Below are positions 8,826 to 16,960 of a DNA stretch of 64,000 nt, piece after piece. The stretch lies in the NCBI RefSeq assembly GCF_031326345.1, contig NZ_CP133671.1, positions 2,542,001 to 2,606,000 of the forward strand, in the 5' to 3' direction. Numbering within the stretch: the first letter of the stretch is position 1; the number at the start of each line of letters is the position of its first letter. A program made the position numbers and the translations under genes. The stretch comes from Aureispira sp. CCB-E (GTDB taxonomy: Bacteria; Bacteroidota; Bacteroidia; Chitinophagales; Saprospiraceae). The notes below the pieces were generated by a model. It was not told where the DNA came from and ran no database searches. It was given only the letters and a program-made list of their open reading frames with translations.

Positions 8826-8964
8826 ACTCCGTTGAAAAATCGTATTAGTTTGATTATCAGTAAGATGTACTTTTGCTAACCTTTGCACTAAAAGACTGAT
8901 AATCAAACTAATGCAAGATGCTTTTTTACGTTTTTCGTAGGAAAACTAAAAAATCAACGGAGTA
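8826..8964. repeat. Nested palindromic repeat, copy A (139 bp)
   Basis: The outer ends are perfect 11-bp inverted repeats, TACTCCGTTGA (8826-8836) and TCAACGGAGTA (8954-8964). Inside is a second perfect 18-bp inverted repeat, ATTAGTTTGATTATCAGT (8845-8862) with 8896-8913, around a 33-nt loop. Related copies with the same architecture or ends occur at 36842-37041 and 37686-37754. It is non-coding and is either a non-autonomous mobile element or a structured-RNA or REP-like repeat. Confidence 0.85.
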
Positions 8965-9307
8965 TTAGTTGTTGTAAGATGAGGAATTAATTGATTTGAT
9001 TTTAATATTTTAGTTATCAGTGTTTTATGTGTTGGTCTTGTTCTCTTTAAATGATTATAAGTATACTGTTCAAAAAAAATAAAAAAAAAGTAGACGAAAA
9101 AGCAACTTTATGAAAACAATTATCGTTTATGGGCATATTCTGATCGTGTTCAGTGTAATTTTATTAAATTAATTTAATTATCCTATGCGTTGAGTTTTAT
9201 GTAAAAGTTGTTGGTAATTCATTAATAAAAATAACTTTTAGAAACAGTTCTCCCCTCAACGCTTTTATCCTTTTTCTTTTTAATTTTAAACTTAAAATCT
9301 AAGTACT

Positions 9308-9796
9308 ATGAAATACTTGGTAATGGTCGCTGCTACGCTTATGTTAAGTGTAGGGCAAGGGAATGGACAGATGGCTACTTCTATTGATGTGGTAGATGTT
9401 CCTAAAAAAGTGCTGGCTACTTTTAACAAAAATGGCAAGGTTGAGCAAGTCGATTGGACATTGGAAAAAGAGCAATATATTGCCAGTTTCTACGATGAAA
9501 CGAAATTGGTTTTTCTGCAACTTTATTATAATGAAGAAGGCAAATGGTTGAAAACTCAAAAAGAGTTGGAAGAAGATAAGTTGCCAACGCCTATTGCGAC
9601 TAGTTTGAGCGAAATTTATGGAGAAAATTATGCCATTCTGTTGATTACAGAAGCTTCATATCCAGACAAAGTAGAGTATCAAGTTGAGATTGAGTATTCA
9701 GAAGAAATGCTACAATTGTTGTTTGATAAGAATGGCAAATTGCTATCAAAAGTAGCGCTTGAAGAAGAAATTGAAATATTTGAAGATGAGGATTGA
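9308..9796 (+). CDS. Secreted PepSY-like (BLIP-like fold) protein
   Basis: A 162-residue protein with a cleavable signal peptide (about residues 1-20, ending near GNGQ), so periplasmic or secreted. The mature part carries two copies of the pattern 'V..AF.K..K...V.W..E...Y.A.F', starting VPKKVLATFNKNGKVEQVDW and again near PIATSLSEIYGENYAIL. This fits the PepSY-like putative beta-lactamase-inhibitor-like family abundant in Bacteroidota, whose role is unproven. It is highly acidic (many Glu, with an acidic tail). It stands alone, with a terminator hairpin 60 bp downstream. Confidence 0.75.
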   Translation: MKYLVMVAATLMLSVGQGNGQMATSIDVVDVPKKVLATFNKNGKVEQVDWTLEKEQYIASFYDETKLVFLQLYYNEEGKWLKTQKELEEDKLPTPIATSLSEIYGENYAILLITEASYPDKVEYQVEIEYSEEMLQLLFDKNGKLLSKVALEEEIEIFEDED

Positions 9797-9859
9797 TGTT
9801 ATTACTGCTATGTAAATATTAGAACAATATAGAGTAACTGATCGTGTAATGAACTTATT

Positions 9860-9889
9860 TCGGAATAAAGCAATTTTGTTTTATTCCGA
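9860..9889 (+). terminator. Rho-independent terminator after PepSY-like gene
   Basis: A perfect 10-bp stem (tcggaataaa at 9860-9869 with 9880-9889) is followed by a T-rich run on the plus strand, 64 bp after the stop codon. Confidence 0.75.
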
Positions 9890-9919
9890 TTTTTTATTTT
9901 TTTTAATCCGAATTTTAGA

Positions 9920-10408
9920 ATGAAATACTATCCAATTTGCACCTTTAAAGAATTTTATGTAGATGTCTCAGTAGCAAAGAGGGAGCTAACGGAATGGTGG
10001 AACTGGAAATTATGGAATCCTTTGTGCCTTGTTGAGACCAACCCTAAAGATGATTCGTTGAAACTTCGGTTTAGTACAGAATTATTCAAAGATATACGTA
10101 CTGTATGGACCTTGTCTATAAACAGTCTGTCAGAAGATGTTGTTATAACAAGTAGACCTTTAGGGAATGGAGATTTAAATTTGACGTGGAACATAACAAT
10201 TAAAGGAAAAAATAAGGAACAATTATTAATTAGTACTATTTTGCTAGAGGGTAATTTAGCAGGGCTTTACTACGAGCGTTATGCCGTTTGTTGGACGAAG
10301 CTGTTAAAAAATATGAATCGCGATTTTATTCATTATTTGAATCGAAAATATTTAAGCACAACCTTTATGGTAGAGAATGGATGTACGGAGTATTATCCTA
10401 TTGTGTGA
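9920..10408 (+). CDS. Hypothetical protein, possibly SRPBCC-like fold
   Basis: A 162-residue soluble protein with no signal peptide and no recognised family. It is rich in Trp near the N-terminus (ELTEWWNWKLWNP), then has alternating hydrophobic strands (LSEDVVITSRP, LNLTWNITIKG, QLLISTILLEGN) and a long C-terminal helix (YERYAVCWTKLLKNMNRDFI). That strand-rich core followed by a long terminal helix is reminiscent of the START/SRPBCC (polyketide-cyclase-like) fold, but this rests on pattern only. The gene sits between a terminator and a small ORF that precedes the MscS gene. Confidence 0.65.
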   Translation: MKYYPICTFKEFYVDVSVAKRELTEWWNWKLWNPLCLVETNPKDDSLKLRFSTELFKDIRTVWTLSINSLSEDVVITSRPLGNGDLNLTWNITIKGKNKEQLLISTILLEGNLAGLYYERYAVCWTKLLKNMNRDFIHYLNRKYLSTTFMVENGCTEYYPIV

Positions 10409-10430
10409 GATTAATATTTCATAGAATTTA

Positions 10431-10568
10431 ATGCTTAAGGTGGTTGTCGATGAACTATATTCCTACTGCGTAGTATTGATTTTGTACATTTTGTTTCATG
10501 AGCGTTACGCCATTGATTATTTGAATCTTCTGGAAGGAAATTCGCCAAGTATTAATAACAAAAGCTAG
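10431..10568 (+). CDS. Possible small membrane protein upstream of mscS
   Basis: A 45-codon ATG frame too short for standard calling. Its TAG stop is immediately followed by the ATG of the MscS gene, an arrangement that would favour translational coupling. The product has a hydrophobic centre (YCVVLILYILF) and a polar tail. Against it, the stretch around 10449-10475 includes a TACTGCGTA motif also seen in the repeat-bearing spacers near 13975 and 48285, so this may be a repeat remnant that happens to be open. No homologue is known to me. Confidence 0.25.
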   Translation: MLKVVVDELYSYCVVLILYILFHERYAIDYLNLLEGNSPSINNKS

Positions 10569-11432
10569 ATGAAAAAAACATTTATACAAGCCTTAGCCAT
10601 TGTAACGATTATGATTTTTAAGCGTTACAAAATCCATCTGTTAAACAACAATCAGATAGAATGGGTAAAAGAAATAGATGTTGCTTTTGTGGATGTTTTG
10701 TTAAATTATGTTTATTTTCTTTTGATACTTAGTTTTGCCAAAGGAGCTATTTTCTTTTGGTATCGAAAAAGCAAGAAAATCCCTCAAGAAAGATCTGACA
10801 ATATCATTTTGGGGGTGAACAATATTCATGCTTTGGTTGTCGGAGTGGTAACTGTCCTAACAGGGCTTGCCTTGATGGGAATTGATGTGAAAGCTTTTTT
10901 TGCTTCGTTGAGTATCATAGCAGCCGCTATTGCTATTATTTCGAAGGACTATATTTCCAATGTCATAGGAGGAATGCTGATTGCCTTTTCGAATGATGTG
11001 AATCTTGGAGATTATATCAAGGTAGGGGGCAACAAAGGGAAGGTAATAGATATGTCGATTACCATGTTTAGTTTGTTGACGGACGATGATGATGTGGTTA
11101 TTATTCCGAATAATATGGTATATGCTTTGGATGTTATTAATTATACCAAAAGAGCTATAAAAAAGACCAGTATAGAGTTTGAAATAAGTTTAGACGCAAT
11201 TGCTACAGTGAGTCAGTTAGAAGCAGATTTAATTGCTACTTTAAACGAATTTGACCCTATTATTCAAAGTGATTCTTACAACCTAAAAGCAGTGGGAATT
11301 AAAAAAGACTATGTAGAATTTAAGTTTCAATATATTTTAGATATACCCGACCGAGAGAAAGAAAAAGATATTCGAAAGAAAGTAATTCGGAGAGTAGTAC
11401 AAATTATCAAAAAAGTTGATTCTTCTCTGTAA
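10569..11432 (+). CDS. Small-conductance mechanosensitive channel (MscS family)
   Basis: A 287-residue inner-membrane channel that would open under membrane tension to release solutes on hypo-osmotic shock. Transmembrane helices lie at about residues 41-65 and 84-108, and the pore-lining TM3 at about 112-142 has the small-residue pattern SLSIIAAAIAIISKDYISNVIGG. The beta domain follows with the MscS signature DYIKVGGNKGKVIDMSITMFSLLTDDDD cut short here, and VVIIPNNMV. Length and order match the E. coli MscS core (286 residues). It precedes the ATP-grasp run by 64 bp and may be cotranscribed with it; a functional link is only inferred. Confidence 0.9.
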   Translation: MKKTFIQALAIVTIMIFKRYKIHLLNNNQIEWVKEIDVAFVDVLLNYVYFLLILSFAKGAIFFWYRKSKKIPQERSDNIILGVNNIHALVVGVVTVLTGLALMGIDVKAFFASLSIIAAAIAIISKDYISNVIGGMLIAFSNDVNLGDYIKVGGNKGKVIDMSITMFSLLTDDDDVVIIPNNMVYALDVINYTKRAIKKTSIEFEISLDAIATVSQLEADLIATLNEFDPIIQSDSYNLKAVGIKKDYVEFKFQYILDIPDREKEKDIRKKVIRRVVQIIKKVDSSL

Positions 11433-11496
11433 AGAGACATTGACAGACATATATATTTAGCGAACACACAATTCCATTTTTGGAAAAAAAACAATC

Positions 11497-12957
11497 ATGA
11501 ACAGAAAAATCCAAGTTATTCAACCAGGCACTTTTGAAGGAGAAAATCATTGGTATCCAAAGGCTTTAAATGCGACCATTCATCCAATGGTTAGCTTTTT
11601 TTTGAACCTAGATACTAAGCGAATTATCAATCGTTATTGCCATTTGCATCCCAAAGTGAATCGAGAAAAGCTATCAGAAATTTTAACATACAAATGCAAG
11701 CATTTTTTGTGGTGTGGGGCAGATTTAATTAATGCTACTTCTGCGAATGGTTTTAAAAGAATGGTTGTGATTGAAAATAATTCAAGTCCATCAGGGCAAA
11801 AATCAATGCCATTGTTGGATGATAACAAGGAAGATGGTTCGTACCGTTTGTTGGTAGAGCGAACATTTAAGCCTTATATTAGAAATAAAAAAGGGAAAGC
11901 AAAGGTAGAGGGGAAACTAGCTGTCCTATATGATAAAAACTTCATGGAGGTATCTGGTTATGGACATGTTATCTCTGATGTAATGGGAGAAGAGTGCTTT
12001 TTGGTACCTTACTTCTATGGAGAAGACAACAAGCATATAAAAGTAGAGGATGATCAAATGCATTTTCAAACAGAAGATGGTACTTGGCATCCATTAAGAG
12101 CTGTTTTTCGCTATGTAACTCAACGTCCTTGGACGAGGTTTCCGTTACATTCTAAAACTAAGATTTTAAATCCAATTGCTGCTTGTTTGGCGGGAGGTCG
12201 TAACAAAATGGTTGCTGCCAAAGCTTATGATTTGTACAATGCACAATTAGAGCCTTATGGTTTGCAAATTAATATTCCAGAAACAATATGGGATGTGAAC
12301 AAAGCTGAAATTCCATTATGGGTAACCAAAATGGGAGGGCATGCGGTTATTAAAATTCCTTATAGCAACGCTGGGCAAGGTGTCTTCACGATTACGAGTG
12401 AAGAGGAGTTGGATGCTTTTATGGAAATGGAGTTTGATTATGAACGTTTTATTGTTCAAAGTCTAATAGGGAATTATAATTGGAGTTCGACAGGTAATAA
12501 AGGAAAGTTTTATCATGTAGGGACAATTCCCAATCAAAAAGGCGAAACTTTTGTCACGGATATTCGAATGATGGCAAGCAGTACTGTAGATGGTATTCGC
12601 CCTTTGTGTGTTTACTCTCGAAGAGCAGCAAAACCGTTGGTAGATCACCTCAAAGAAGGTGCTGAATCTTGGGATATGCTAGGTACCAATTTATCTGTAA
12701 AAGAAGGAACTAATGTTTGGTCAAGTGATACCAATCGCTTGATGTTAATGGATCGTCGAGACTTTAATAAATTAGGAATAGGTTTAGATGATTTGATAGA
12801 ATGTTATATTCAGACGGTACTATCTATGGTGGCTATTGATAAAATGTGTATTAAGCTATATAATAGCAAAGGTAAATTTAGAATGCGTTTGTTCAAATCT
12901 TTAAATGACGATGCCACTTTGTTGAATGAAATATTAGAAGGAAATGAAAAAGTATAA
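11497..12957 (+). CDS. ATP-grasp-like protein, probable amide ligase
   Basis: A 486-residue cytoplasmic protein. The central part resembles the ATP-grasp fold: a nucleotide-binding strand pair with HAVIKIPYSNAGQGVF (about residues 281-296), a hinge segment FIVQSLIG, and a metal-site-like TDIRMM, with a preceding pre-ATP-grasp segment containing ACLAGGRNKMVAAKAY. The first about 200 residues match nothing I recognise and may bind the substrate. ATP-grasp enzymes join a carboxylate to an amine via an acyl phosphate. The gene overlaps the next ATP-grasp gene by 14 bp, so the two ligases are surely cotranscribed. The assignment rests on motif resemblance and context rather than a strong family match. 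Confidence 0.6.
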   Translation: MNRKIQVIQPGTFEGENHWYPKALNATIHPMVSFFLNLDTKRIINRYCHLHPKVNREKLSEILTYKCKHFLWCGADLINATSANGFKRMVVIENNSSPSGQKSMPLLDDNKEDGSYRLLVERTFKPYIRNKKGKAKVEGKLAVLYDKNFMEVSGYGHVISDVMGEECFLVPYFYGEDNKHIKVEDDQMHFQTEDGTWHPLRAVFRYVTQRPWTRFPLHSKTKILNPIAACLAGGRNKMVAAKAYDLYNAQLEPYGLQINIPETIWDVNKAEIPLWVTKMGGHAVIKIPYSNAGQGVFTITSEEELDAFMEMEFDYERFIVQSLIGNYNWSSTGNKGKFYHVGTIPNQKGETFVTDIRMMASSTVDGIRPLCVYSRRAAKPLVDHLKEGAESWDMLGTNLSVKEGTNVWSSDTNRLMLMDRRDFNKLGIGLDDLIECYIQTVLSMVAIDKMCIKLYNSKGKFRMRLFKSLNDDATLLNEILEGNEKV

Positions 12958-13957
12958 TTTTTTGGTGTTAACAGAACATACAAAGCACAGCGATCAAAAT
13001 TCTTTGTATGCATTGGTAGCTGAACTTGCTAGACATGAACAATCAGGGCAAGTATATGTTGCCAGTCGAGGCAATGCTAAAAATAAGTGTTTTTTTGAAG
13101 ACAGAACATCGTCTGAAGTAGAAGCTACTCTGGCGACTTCTTCTTTTGCTTTTCAAAGCGATGGAGCTCAGTTCTTAGAAGACACTACGACAATAGACAT
13201 TCAATCGGTCGATGTTGTTTTTATGCGCTTGCCAAGACCTGCTACGGATGAGTTTTTGGAGCATTTGGTAAGCATAGCACCAAAGCAAGTATTTGTCAAT
13301 AACCCCAAAGGTATTGTCAAAACAAGTACCAAGGAGTTTTTATTGAACTTCCCATCGGTATGCCCGCCAATGAAGTTTTGCCGATCTGTCATAGATGTGC
13401 TCAACTTTGCTTCCAAATATCCTATTGTGCTGAAGCCATTGCGAGAATATGGAGGAAAAGGGGTGGTAAAAGTGCAAGACCATTATGTTTTTGCAGGAGA
13501 TGGTCGTCCTCAACCTATCAAAGAGTATTTGATGGAAATCAAACAAGAATTGGAAACCAATGGATATTTGGCAATGAAATTCTTGAAGAATGTATCGGAA
13601 GGTGACAAGCGCATTTTGGTTGTAAATGGTGAGATTCTAGCGAGTTCTTTGCGCTTGCCTGCACCAGATTCTTGGTTGTGTAATGTTGCACAGGGAGGAA
13701 CTTCGGTGCCTTCTACTGTTAGCCCAGAAGAAGTGGAAATTATTGAACAGATAACTCCTACGCTATTAAAAGAGGGAATTGTAATGTTTGGTGCAGATAC
13801 CTTGGTGGGAGATGATGGAAAACGGATCTTGTCGGAAGTAAATACGTTGAGTATAGGCGGTTTCCCACAAGCAGCAGAGCAAACAGGGACTCCTGTCGTT
13901 AAAAAGGCAATTAATAATATAATAGCTTATGTCAATAGTCAACAACCTAGGGCTTAA
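12944..13957 (+). CDS. GshB/RimK-like ATP-grasp ligase
   Basis: A 337-residue enzyme of the prokaryotic glutathione synthetase type. Visible features are the phosphate-binding strand YPIVLKPLREYGGKGVVKV cut at YGGKG, the central NGEILASSLRLPAP and GDKRILVVNGE strands, and the metal-binding end GDDGKRILSEVNTLSIGG, which holds the Glu and Asn that coordinate Mg2+. It probably ligates an amino acid or peptide to a carboxylate. Glutathione synthesis is possible, but no GshA lies here and the partner is another ATP-grasp-like gene, so a peptide-type product is equally likely. The ATG lies inside the previous gene. A repeat-bearing 102-bp spacer separates it from the deacylase gene. Confidence 0.82.
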   Translation: MKKYNFLVLTEHTKHSDQNSLYALVAELARHEQSGQVYVASRGNAKNKCFFEDRTSSEVEATLATSSFAFQSDGAQFLEDTTTIDIQSVDVVFMRLPRPATDEFLEHLVSIAPKQVFVNNPKGIVKTSTKEFLLNFPSVCPPMKFCRSVIDVLNFASKYPIVLKPLREYGGKGVVKVQDHYVFAGDGRPQPIKEYLMEIKQELETNGYLAMKFLKNVSEGDKRILVVNGEILASSLRLPAPDSWLCNVAQGGTSVPSTVSPEEVEIIEQITPTLLKEGIVMFGADTLVGDDGKRILSEVNTLSIGGFPQAAEQTGTPVVKKAINNIIAYVNSQQPRA

Positions 13958-14059
13958 GTTCGTTGCAAACACGCAGTAGCAGCGCAGCTAACTAAAAGCA
14001 AAGTGCTCATGAAGTAATCTACAGCGTATTAATTTTACTAAATTAAGAATTTATAGTTA
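13958..14059. repeat. Spacer with repeat module D
   Basis: About 37 bp (13986-14022) match, with four or five differences, the segment at 36999-37035 inside repeat copy B; both begin agctaactaaaagc and continue through a gctca-gaagtaatc core. A TTCGTTG half-end precedes it at 13959-13965. This is a fourth, degenerate member of the intergenic repeat family. Confidence 0.6.
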
Positions 14060-15028
14060 ATGGAAGAACCTAAGGTAATTCAGCAATTTAATTTGTCTGA
14101 TACCCCCCCTAAATCTATTCGACACTATTGGGTCGATTTAATTACGGATGGCATGAACAATCCTATGCGTGTGCCGATTATGGTAGCAAGAGGTAGTCAA
14201 GATTTTCCGATCTTAGGACTCACAGCAGCCGTTCATGGCAATGAATTGAATGGCATTCCTGTGATTCAGCGTTTGTTTTCAGAAATAGAGGTAGAGGATT
14301 TAAAAGGAACAATAGTGGGAGTTCCTGTTGTTAATATTCCTTCATTTGTACGCAAAAAAAGGCGTTTTAATGATGGAGTCGATCTCAATCATATTATGCC
14401 AGGCAAAGCAGATGGAAACGTGAGTCAAGTATATGCTTACCGTTTCTTTCATAAGCTAGTCAAGCATTTCGATTATTTGTTGGATTTGCACACTGCTAGT
14501 TTAGGGCGAATCAACTCTTACTATGTTAGAGCAGATATGAAACATCCTGTTACTAGAAAATTAGCGATGCTTCAAGGAGCGCAGTTGATTGTGCATAATC
14601 CTCCTTCAGATGGTACATTGAGAGGGGCAGCAGATGAAATTGATATTCCTGCTATTACACTGGAAGTGGGGAATCCCAATACGTTTCAACGTAAGATGAT
14701 TAAGTCTGGAATTATTGGAGTACACAATGTGTTGTCTTATTTAGAAATGACAGACGACGAAGCAATAATGCCTGAAATTCCAACTGTAGTATGTCAGCGA
14801 TCTTATTGGATTTATACTGATATAGGGGGCTTGCTGCAAGTGCATGTAGATTTGATGGAAAGAGTAGAGGAGGGAACATTGATTGCTTCGATGCGAGATG
14901 TGTTTGGCAATTTGGTAAAAGAGTATTTTGCGCCAGAAGATGGTGTTGTAATCGGAAAAAGTGTTAGTCCTGTGAATCAAACTGGAGGACGTATTTTACA
15001 CTTGGGCATCGTTAGGAAAAATACATAA
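14060..15028 (+). CDS. Succinylglutamate desuccinylase/aspartoacylase-type metalloenzyme
   Basis: A 322-residue M14-family zinc hydrolase of the AstE/AspA group. The Zn ligands are visible as His59 and Glu62 in AAVHGNELNG and His144 in LLDLHTAS, and the general-base Glu202 lies in ITLEVG. The substrate-binding motif reads NDGVDLNHIMPG (usual DLNR/DLNH). A C-terminal beta domain follows from about residue 245. Family members remove acyl groups from acylated amino acids. Next to two ATP-grasp genes it most likely trims or recycles the ligation product; such ATP-grasp/AstE neighbourhoods are known in bacteria. It ends in a strong terminator, so it closes this operon. Confidence 0.88.
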   Translation: MEEPKVIQQFNLSDTPPKSIRHYWVDLITDGMNNPMRVPIMVARGSQDFPILGLTAAVHGNELNGIPVIQRLFSEIEVEDLKGTIVGVPVVNIPSFVRKKRRFNDGVDLNHIMPGKADGNVSQVYAYRFFHKLVKHFDYLLDLHTASLGRINSYYVRADMKHPVTRKLAMLQGAQLIVHNPPSDGTLRGAADEIDIPAITLEVGNPNTFQRKMIKSGIIGVHNVLSYLEMTDDEAIMPEIPTVVCQRSYWIYTDIGGLLQVHVDLMERVEEGTLIASMRDVFGNLVKEYFAPEDGVVIGKSVSPVNQTGGRILHLGIVRKNT

Positions 15029-15046
15029 TCTCAAAAAGAAACAAAT

Positions 15047-15082
15047 AACCCAGTTAAGTGTATCAATAAACTTAACTGGGTT
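15047..15082 (+). terminator. Terminator closing the ATP-grasp/deacylase operon
   Basis: A perfect 13-bp stem (aacccagttaagt at 15047-15059 with 15070-15082) and a 10-nt loop lie 18 bp after the deacylase stop codon. The following sequence is A/T-rich. Confidence 0.8.
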
Positions 15083-15243
15083 GATAAATTTTATACCTGT
15101 ATTCTAAAAAAAAGTTTTGATTGCTGAATTAAAATGACGAATTTCGCTCTGCCAAATTCAAATGTTTGAATAGGGTGGAAAAATGGATTATTGGATATAG
15201 CTATTCTTGCCTTAAGCAAGAAAAGAATGCTCTAAATAGATAA

Positions 15244-16650
15244 ATGAAGAACACGTATACAGACTTAATAGAACAAAGCTATTATTTTCCTCAAGAGGGC
15301 TTTGATTTGAACAATGAATATTTGACTTTTCATGGGGTGTCTCTCAAATATTTGATTGAAAAATACGGCACACCCTTTAAATTTATATACCTGCCCAAAA
15401 TCGGGGACCAGATAAAAAAAGCTCGAAATCTATTTAAACGAGCCATTAAAAAGAACAAATACCAAGGGAATTACCACTTTTGTTACTGTACTAAGTGTAA
15501 TCACTTTTATCACGTTGTTAGTGAGGCTTTAAAGCATAAGGTCAATTTGGAAACTTCTTCTTCTTTTGATATTGATTTAATTCTGAAATTATACAAAGAG
15601 AAAAAACTCAACAAAAAGTGCATCATTCTTCACAATGGTTATAAAACAGATGAATATCTACGAAAAATCCTAGAGCTAAATGAAATGGGATTCGAAAACT
15701 CTGTTATCATTTTGGATAGTACCGATGAGCTGACACGAATCGAAGCGATTAGTAAGGAGAATACCAAAAAAATTAAGATTGGCGTTCGAATGGCAATCAA
15801 TGAGGAAGCTCAATCGGCTTATTATACGTCTCGATTAGGTATTCCACAAAAAGAGATGTTGGACTTTTTTCACAATCGAATCAAAGATAATGACAAATTT
15901 GAGTTAAAAATGTTGCACTTTTTTGTCGATTCGGGAATCAAAGATACTTTGTATTATTGGGGAGAATTTCAACGTGCCTTGAGTCTGTACATTGAGATGA
16001 AAAAAGATGCGCCCAAATTGTCTTCTTTTAATTTAGGTGGTGGCTTCCCAATTCGAAATCACTTAGGGTTTGAGTATGATTACGAATATATGATCAATGA
16101 AATAGTGAGCAATATCAAAGAAGCTTGCGCCCAAGAAGGGATAGAAGAACCTAATATTTTTACAGAGTTTGGAAAGTATACGGTAGGAGAGTCAGGAGCG
16201 ATTATTTTTGAGGTTTTAGAACAAAAACAGCAGAACGATACAGAAGCTTGGTATATTATTAATAATAGCTTGATGAATACGATTCCTGATGCTTGGTCTA
16301 TTCACGAAAAATTTATTCTGCTGCCAATCAACAAATGGTCAAACAACTATCAGCGAGTCAATATAGGAGGTATTAGTTGCGATCACTCAGATTACTACAA
16401 TTCCGAAGATTTTAATCAAGAAATCCTTTTGCCCAAATATCCCAAAGATGATAGGGAGCCATTGTATTTAGGCTTTTTTCATACGGGAGCTTATCAAGAT
16501 GCGATTAGTGGATACGGAGGCATCAAACATTGCTTAATTCCTTCGCCCAAACAAGTAATTATTGATCGGGATGAGAAAGGAAACTTCATAGATTATGTTT
16601 ATCGAGAGGAGCAATCTGTTCAAGAAATGTTTAAGATTTTGGGCTATTGA
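15244..16650 (+). CDS. Arginine decarboxylase-like PLP enzyme (fold type III)
   Basis: A 468-residue enzyme of the alanine racemase/ornithine-DapA decarboxylase fold. The PLP Lys is Lys84 in CYCTKCNHF, followed by the strand LETSSSFDIDL typical of the Bacteroidota SpeA-like group. The Gly-rich phosphate loop is NLGGGFPI, the pre-barrel Glu is in EFGKYTVGESG, and the active-site CD pair is in GGISCDHSDYY, followed by GAYQDAISG. It probably decarboxylates arginine or a similar basic amino acid for polyamine synthesis; diaminopimelate or carboxynorspermidine substrates cannot be excluded. A terminator separates it from the ATP-grasp operon, so it has its own promoter. Confidence 0.8.
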   Translation: MKNTYTDLIEQSYYFPQEGFDLNNEYLTFHGVSLKYLIEKYGTPFKFIYLPKIGDQIKKARNLFKRAIKKNKYQGNYHFCYCTKCNHFYHVVSEALKHKVNLETSSSFDIDLILKLYKEKKLNKKCIILHNGYKTDEYLRKILELNEMGFENSVIILDSTDELTRIEAISKENTKKIKIGVRMAINEEAQSAYYTSRLGIPQKEMLDFFHNRIKDNDKFELKMLHFFVDSGIKDTLYYWGEFQRALSLYIEMKKDAPKLSSFNLGGGFPIRNHLGFEYDYEYMINEIVSNIKEACAQEGIEEPNIFTEFGKYTVGESGAIIFEVLEQKQQNDTEAWYIINNSLMNTIPDAWSIHEKFILLPINKWSNNYQRVNIGGISCDHSDYYNSEDFNQEILLPKYPKDDREPLYLGFFHTGAYQDAISGYGGIKHCLIPSPKQVIIDRDEKGNFIDYVYREEQSVQEMFKILGY

Positions 16651-16960
16651 GTGTAGCACAAGACTAGTGTTAATTGAGATTCGTATGGCTTATTCTGTCG
16701 TGTTTGGTAATGGTAAAATTTACTAGAATAAGTTAATTGTTTAATGCATTGGTAGTGAGAAATATAGTTAAAATAAAACAGTTTATGAAATATTTAATTT
16801 GTTAAGAATAGAAGATTTTTTTCATAAAATCACCCAATTGGCTTGGAAGTGTAAAATATTTTATATCTTGAGCCTATCATGGGTTTTAGGGTTTAGTTTT
16901 CTGGTCAAGTTGCTCCTGCAACTTGGCCTTTTTTTTTTAATTTAAATAAAAAGGAGACCA
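16651..16960. other. 310-bp intergenic region
   Basis: AT-rich sequence with no gene. The only recognisable element is the hairpin plus T-run at 16903-16937, directly before the protease gene. Confidence 0.6.
16903..16937 (+). terminator. Rho-independent terminator upstream of protease gene
   Basis: An 11-bp stem with one G-U pair (ggtcaagttgc at 16903-16913 with gcaacttggcc at 16918-16928) and a 4-nt loop is followed by a run of ten T. It ends about 23 bp before the protease GTG start, so it may terminate the decarboxylase transcript or attenuate the protease gene. Confidence 0.8.

Larger units (their letters stand above)
8628..9307. other. 680-bp intergenic region between divergent units
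   Basis: No convincing gene lies here. It holds an 8-bp palindrome near the ABC exporter start, the nested palindromic repeat at 8826-8964, and then AT-rich sequence leading to the PepSY-like gene. A 20-codon ATG frame at 9110-9172 is hydrophobic but too short to support. Confidence 0.6.

Noticed and set aside
8826-8964. Repeat copy A considered as a CRISPR or an IS with a transposase.
   Set aside because: There is a single palindromic unit with no repeat-spacer series, and no coding capacity inside 139 bp. No target duplication was found at its borders.
9110-9172. A 20-codon hydrophobic ATG frame in the spacer before the PepSY-like gene.
   Set aside because: Too short, with no conserved context, ribosome-binding site or coupling to support it; AT-rich spacers produce such frames by chance.
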